This document shows positions 16,001 to 18,114 of a stretch of DNA of 18,114 bases, in pieces. A model generated the notes under the pieces. That model searched no databases and was not told where the DNA came from. It was given only the letters and a program-made list of their open reading frames with translations. The stretch comes from an uncultured Bacteroidota bacterium (GTDB taxonomy: Bacteria; Bacteroidota; Bacteroidia; Flavobacteriales; Flavobacteriaceae), in the NCBI GenBank assembly GCA_902609035.1, contig CACLQG010000022.1, positions 1 through 18,114 on the forward strand. Direction: 5' to 3'. Each line of letters opens with the position of its first letter. Position 1 is the stretch's first letter. The position numbers and the translations under genes are program-made.

Positions 16001-16474
16001 ATGAATACAATAGTGTTATGGGTAGGAAAAACCAAGGATAAAAGATTGGCTTCATCAATAGATGACTACTCCGATAGAATCAATAGATATCATCGACTTG
16101 AAATATAAATGATCCCCAAAATAAAAAATAAAGGGAAAATGAGCGAAAAGCTCCAAAGACAAAAAGAAGTACAATTGATCCTAAAAAAATTTAATCAAGG
16201 GGATTGGATCGCACTTTTGGATGAAAAAGGTAAATCATTAGATTCTGTTAATTTTGCAAAATACATTATTTCAAAAAGATCAAGCTCTTTTAAAAGATTC
16301 GTTTTTGTCATCAGGGGGCCTTTTGGAATCTCTGAGGAAGTTTACTCTATAGGAAATGAAAAAATTGCATTGTCTAGTATGACATTCTCCCATCAAATGG
16401 TGCGGATGTTTTTTCTCGAACAACTCTACCATACCAACACCATTCTCAATGACGAACCTTACCATAATCAATAA
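16001..16474 (+). pseudogene. rlmH: RlmH (23S rRNA pseudouridine1915-N3 methyltransferase), interrupted by an in-frame TAA
   Basis: ATG 16001 opens a frame reading MNTIVLWVGKTKDKRLASSI then DDYSDRINRYHRLEI, a TAA at 16106-16108, and in the same frame MIPKIKN ... LLDEKGKSLDS, FVFVIRGPFGISEEVY, MTFSHQMVRMFFLEQLYHT and EPYHNQ. Reading through the TAA gives 157 codons, the usual RlmH length. The alignment with the typical FEIEVIPDLKN stretch is continuous, so one codon, probably GAA, became TAA. Two positions usually conserved in RlmH also differ: the first Gly of the GG(A/P)xG SAM-binding loop is Arg (AGG, 16313-16315), and the Arg of LYRA is His (CAT, 16430-16432). RlmH methylates pseudouridine 1915 of 23S rRNA helix 69. 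The extra substitutions favour real loss of function. An ATG directly follows the TAA, so a 121-residue C-terminal piece could still be made. Confidence 0.87.
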
Positions 16475-16479
16475 TATCA

Positions 16480-17052
16480 ATGGAACTAATATTTGGCACC
16501 CACAACGAAAACAAAGTAGAAGAAATCAACGGGCTTTTACCTACCGACTTTATCGTTAAAAGTTTAACAGAATTAAAATTTGAAACTGAAATTGATGAAA
16601 CAGGAAGTTCTCTAGAAGAAAATGCATTAATTAAAGCCAGAGTGATTTTCAATACTTTCAAAAAAAATTGTTTTGCTGATGACAGTGGACTCGAAGTATC
16701 TGCACTAGGGGGAAAACCAGGAGTTCACTCAGCACGCTATGCTGGCAATCAAAAAAATGCTCAAGACAATATGAGTAAACTTCTTCACGAGCTAAAGGAT
16801 TTATCGGACAGAAAGTCTCAATTTAGAACGCTAATTGCGCTTATTTTAAATGGTAGGGAATACCTTTTTGAAGGAATTGTAAAAGGGGAAATCATTTATA
16901 CACCACAAGGAGAAAAGGGTTTTGGTTATGATCCAATTTTTGTCCCAGAAAAATACACTACAACCTTCGCTCAAATGAGCTTATACGAAAAAAATAAAAT
17001 CAGTCACAGATCAAGAGCATTTAAAAAATTAGTTCAATTTCTAAAAAGTTAA
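16480..17052 (+). CDS. rdgB: XTP/dITP diphosphatase, RdgB/HAM1 family
   Basis: It hydrolyses non-canonical purine triphosphates (XTP, dITP, ITP) to monophosphates, keeping them out of nucleic acids. The 190-residue protein has all family signatures: the nucleotide-binding N-terminus FGTHNENKVEEI (T7, N9, K12), FADDSGLEVSALGGKPGVHS with D67-D68 as metal or catalytic acids, SARYAG, GEKGFGYDPIFVPE and SHRSRAFKKL. Length is normal and the frame is intact. The ATG lies five bases after the stop of the broken rlmH, so the two were probably an operon. Any polarity caused by the rlmH nonsense codon could lower its expression. Confidence 0.96.
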   Translation: MELIFGTHNENKVEEINGLLPTDFIVKSLTELKFETEIDETGSSLEENALIKARVIFNTFKKNCFADDSGLEVSALGGKPGVHSARYAGNQKNAQDNMSKLLHELKDLSDRKSQFRTLIALILNGREYLFEGIVKGEIIYTPQGEKGFGYDPIFVPEKYTTTFAQMSLYEKNKISHRSRAFKKLVQFLKS

Positions 17053-17101
17053 AATTTAAATTGATGGCTAATTTATTAATTTTAATAAATATTATTTAGA
17101 A

Positions 17102-17878
17102 GTGATATTGAATATTATAAAACGGATTAATTTTTTTGCTCTTATGATTTTTGGGATAATGGCCCTAGGTCAAGATCAAGAGAAATATCTTACTGGAATG
17201 GTAGAGAATGAATCCACGGGTTTTCCTATGGAAAGCGTTCATATACTCAACCTCAATTTGATAGAGGGAACAACCACCGATAAAAAAGGTAATTTTCAAA
17301 TTCGAGCGGAAGTAAATGACACTCTTTATTTCTCCTATTTGGGGCATAAGTCCCTCCAGGTTGCCGTTACTCAAGACATGATAAAGTTTGGAGGTTCAAA
17401 ATTTAAAATCACTCAATTGGCATATGCATTGGAGGAAATTATTTTACGCCCCTATCAACTCACCGGTTATTTGGATATCGATGTCAAAAATGTTCCGGTC
17501 AACTCAGCAGGCCGATACAGAATCCAGGGATTACCAGGTGGTGGATATGAAGGAGGTGATAGAAATCCAAATGCCATTACCAAAACTTTTGCTGCACTTT
17601 TTAACCCGGCAGACTTTTTAAATAATTTATTTGGCAAAAAGGGAGTCCAAATGAAAAAATTAAAGAAAATGAGGAAAAACAATGAACTGAAAAACCTTTT
17701 GGCTTCAAAGTTTGATCGTGAAATCATTACCCAACTCCTCAATCTAGATCGTATTAATCTGGACGAAATCCTTAGAAACTGTAATTATTCGGATACTTTT
17801 ATCCAAGAATCAAATGATTTACAAATTCTGGAGGCCATTAGCAGCTGTTATGAAGAATATCGGATTTTGAAATTATAA
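17102..17878 (+). CDS. Secreted carboxypeptidase-regulatory-like domain protein
   Basis: The 258-residue product starts at GTG 17102, with TTG 17108 as the alternative; no upstream ATG is in frame, and the ATG at 17144 would remove the positively charged start of the signal peptide. A signal peptide is evident (IIKRINFFALMIFGIMALGQ, cleavage likely after LGQ). Residues 28-95 fit a CarboxypepD_reg-like beta-sandwich (LTGMVENESTGFPMESVHIL, TTTDKKGNFQI, LYFSYLGHKS), a domain common in periplasmic and outer-membrane proteins of Bacteroidota. There is no TonB-dependent receptor barrel. A glycine-rich stretch near residue 145 (GLPGGGYEGG) and a basic helix (MKKLKKMRKNNELKN) follow. Its function is unknown. 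It lies 49 bases after rdgB and may be transcribed separately. Confidence 0.82.
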   Translation: MILNIIKRINFFALMIFGIMALGQDQEKYLTGMVENESTGFPMESVHILNLNLIEGTTTDKKGNFQIRAEVNDTLYFSYLGHKSLQVAVTQDMIKFGGSKFKITQLAYALEEIILRPYQLTGYLDIDVKNVPVNSAGRYRIQGLPGGGYEGGDRNPNAITKTFAALFNPADFLNNLFGKKGVQMKKLKKMRKNNELKNLLASKFDREIITQLLNLDRINLDEILRNCNYSDTFIQESNDLQILEAISSCYEEYRILKL

Positions 17879-18114
17879 AATTGACACTTAATAGATACTC
17901 CTTGCCTTATCTTTCACATCGGCAGATGAAATCGAAGAAATATCTTTAAAATTCAAAACCCAAATTATTTTAACTCACTAATAAATAAATCTTGATCTGG
18001 AGAAGATTAAATAGAAAACATTATGGCCAATTTGATTTTGGTAAAACGCGAAATTAACCAACTAGAATTTTAGATGCTGTTTCTTCAAACTTATTAATGA
18101 ATATTTTACAACAA
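17879..18114. other. Unassigned 236-bp end region
   Basis: No complete gene, RNA or hairpin terminator is evident. On the minus strand short open pieces look protein-like: VKIIWVLNFKDISSIS followed by SADVKDKARSIY ending at a TAA near 17890, and SSPDQDLFISELK ending near 17985. They lie in different frames with stops between them, so they may be remnants of a decayed leftward gene or chance. Confidence 0.25.
18054..18113 (-). CDS. Possible 3' end of a leftward gene running off the window
   Basis: The minus-strand frame is open from the window edge and reads KIFINKFEETASKILVG before TAA at 18056-18054. Nineteen codons are too few to identify a family or to exclude chance. On the other strand an ATG at 18097 begins a frame that also runs off the edge, so the direction of the next gene is undecided. 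Confidence 0.25.
   Translation of the reverse strand, partial: CCKIFINKFEETASKILVG

Noticed and set aside
16106..16108. TAA in rlmH as a reassigned or recoded codon
   Set aside because: Other genes here end with TAA at normal positions, and no recoding signal is visible next to the stop.

Overview
The window looks like chromosomal DNA from a member of the Bacteroidota (Cytophagia or Flavobacteriia grade). The reasons are: a giant surface protein with a gliding-motility-type (CHU_C, type B) type IX secretion C-terminal domain followed directly by a PorP/SprF-like gene; promoter boxes of the TAnnTTTG type; no obvious Shine-Dalgarno sequences; AT-rich DNA; and a carboxypeptidase-regulatory-like protein typical of the phylum. 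No IS element, phage gene, CRISPR array, tRNA or rRNA was seen.

Layout. Positions 2-6841 (+) hold the 3' part of a very large secreted protein: glycine-rich, cadherin-like and Ig-like domains, a large thrombospondin type 3 (TSP3) calcium-binding array, a second cadherin-like module with an acidic insert, a second TSP3 block and the secretion domain. Its PorP/SprF-like partner (6845-7756, +) follows, then a sterol-desaturase-family membrane enzyme (7853-8689, +). Next come leftward genes: hisS (8686-10068), a frame-disrupted small gene resembling DUF6495 (10126-10578), a rho-independent terminator (10590-10614) and the ribosomal operon rpsF-rpsR-rplI (11739-10634). A LytTR regulator with a degenerate receiver runs rightward (11859-12557) and overlaps the end of priA (12551-15001, -), which lies downstream of a YihY/BrkB membrane protein gene (15026-15943, -). 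Divergent from that is rlmH (16001-16474, +), broken by an in-frame stop, then rdgB (16480-17052, +) and a secreted carboxypeptidase-regulatory-like protein (17102-17878, +). The last 236 bp hold no convincing complete gene.

How the parts relate. The large protein and the PorP/SprF-like protein are probably a secreted substrate and its outer-membrane partner in type IX secretion. Most other genes are housekeeping: translation (hisS, rpsF, rpsR, rplI, rlmH), replication restart (priA) and nucleotide-pool cleaning (rdgB).

What stands out. (1) The main TSP3 array has quantised spacing: 12 of 13 intervals equal 105 + 66n nucleotides. (2) rlmH has an internal TAA exactly where a sense codon is needed for the normal 157-residue length, plus substitutions at usually conserved residues. 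(3) The DUF6495-like gene carries two compensating single-base frameshifts in homopolymer runs. (4) The LytTR regulator lacks the phospho-acceptor aspartate. Whether items 2 and 3 are true decay or sequence error is the main open question.
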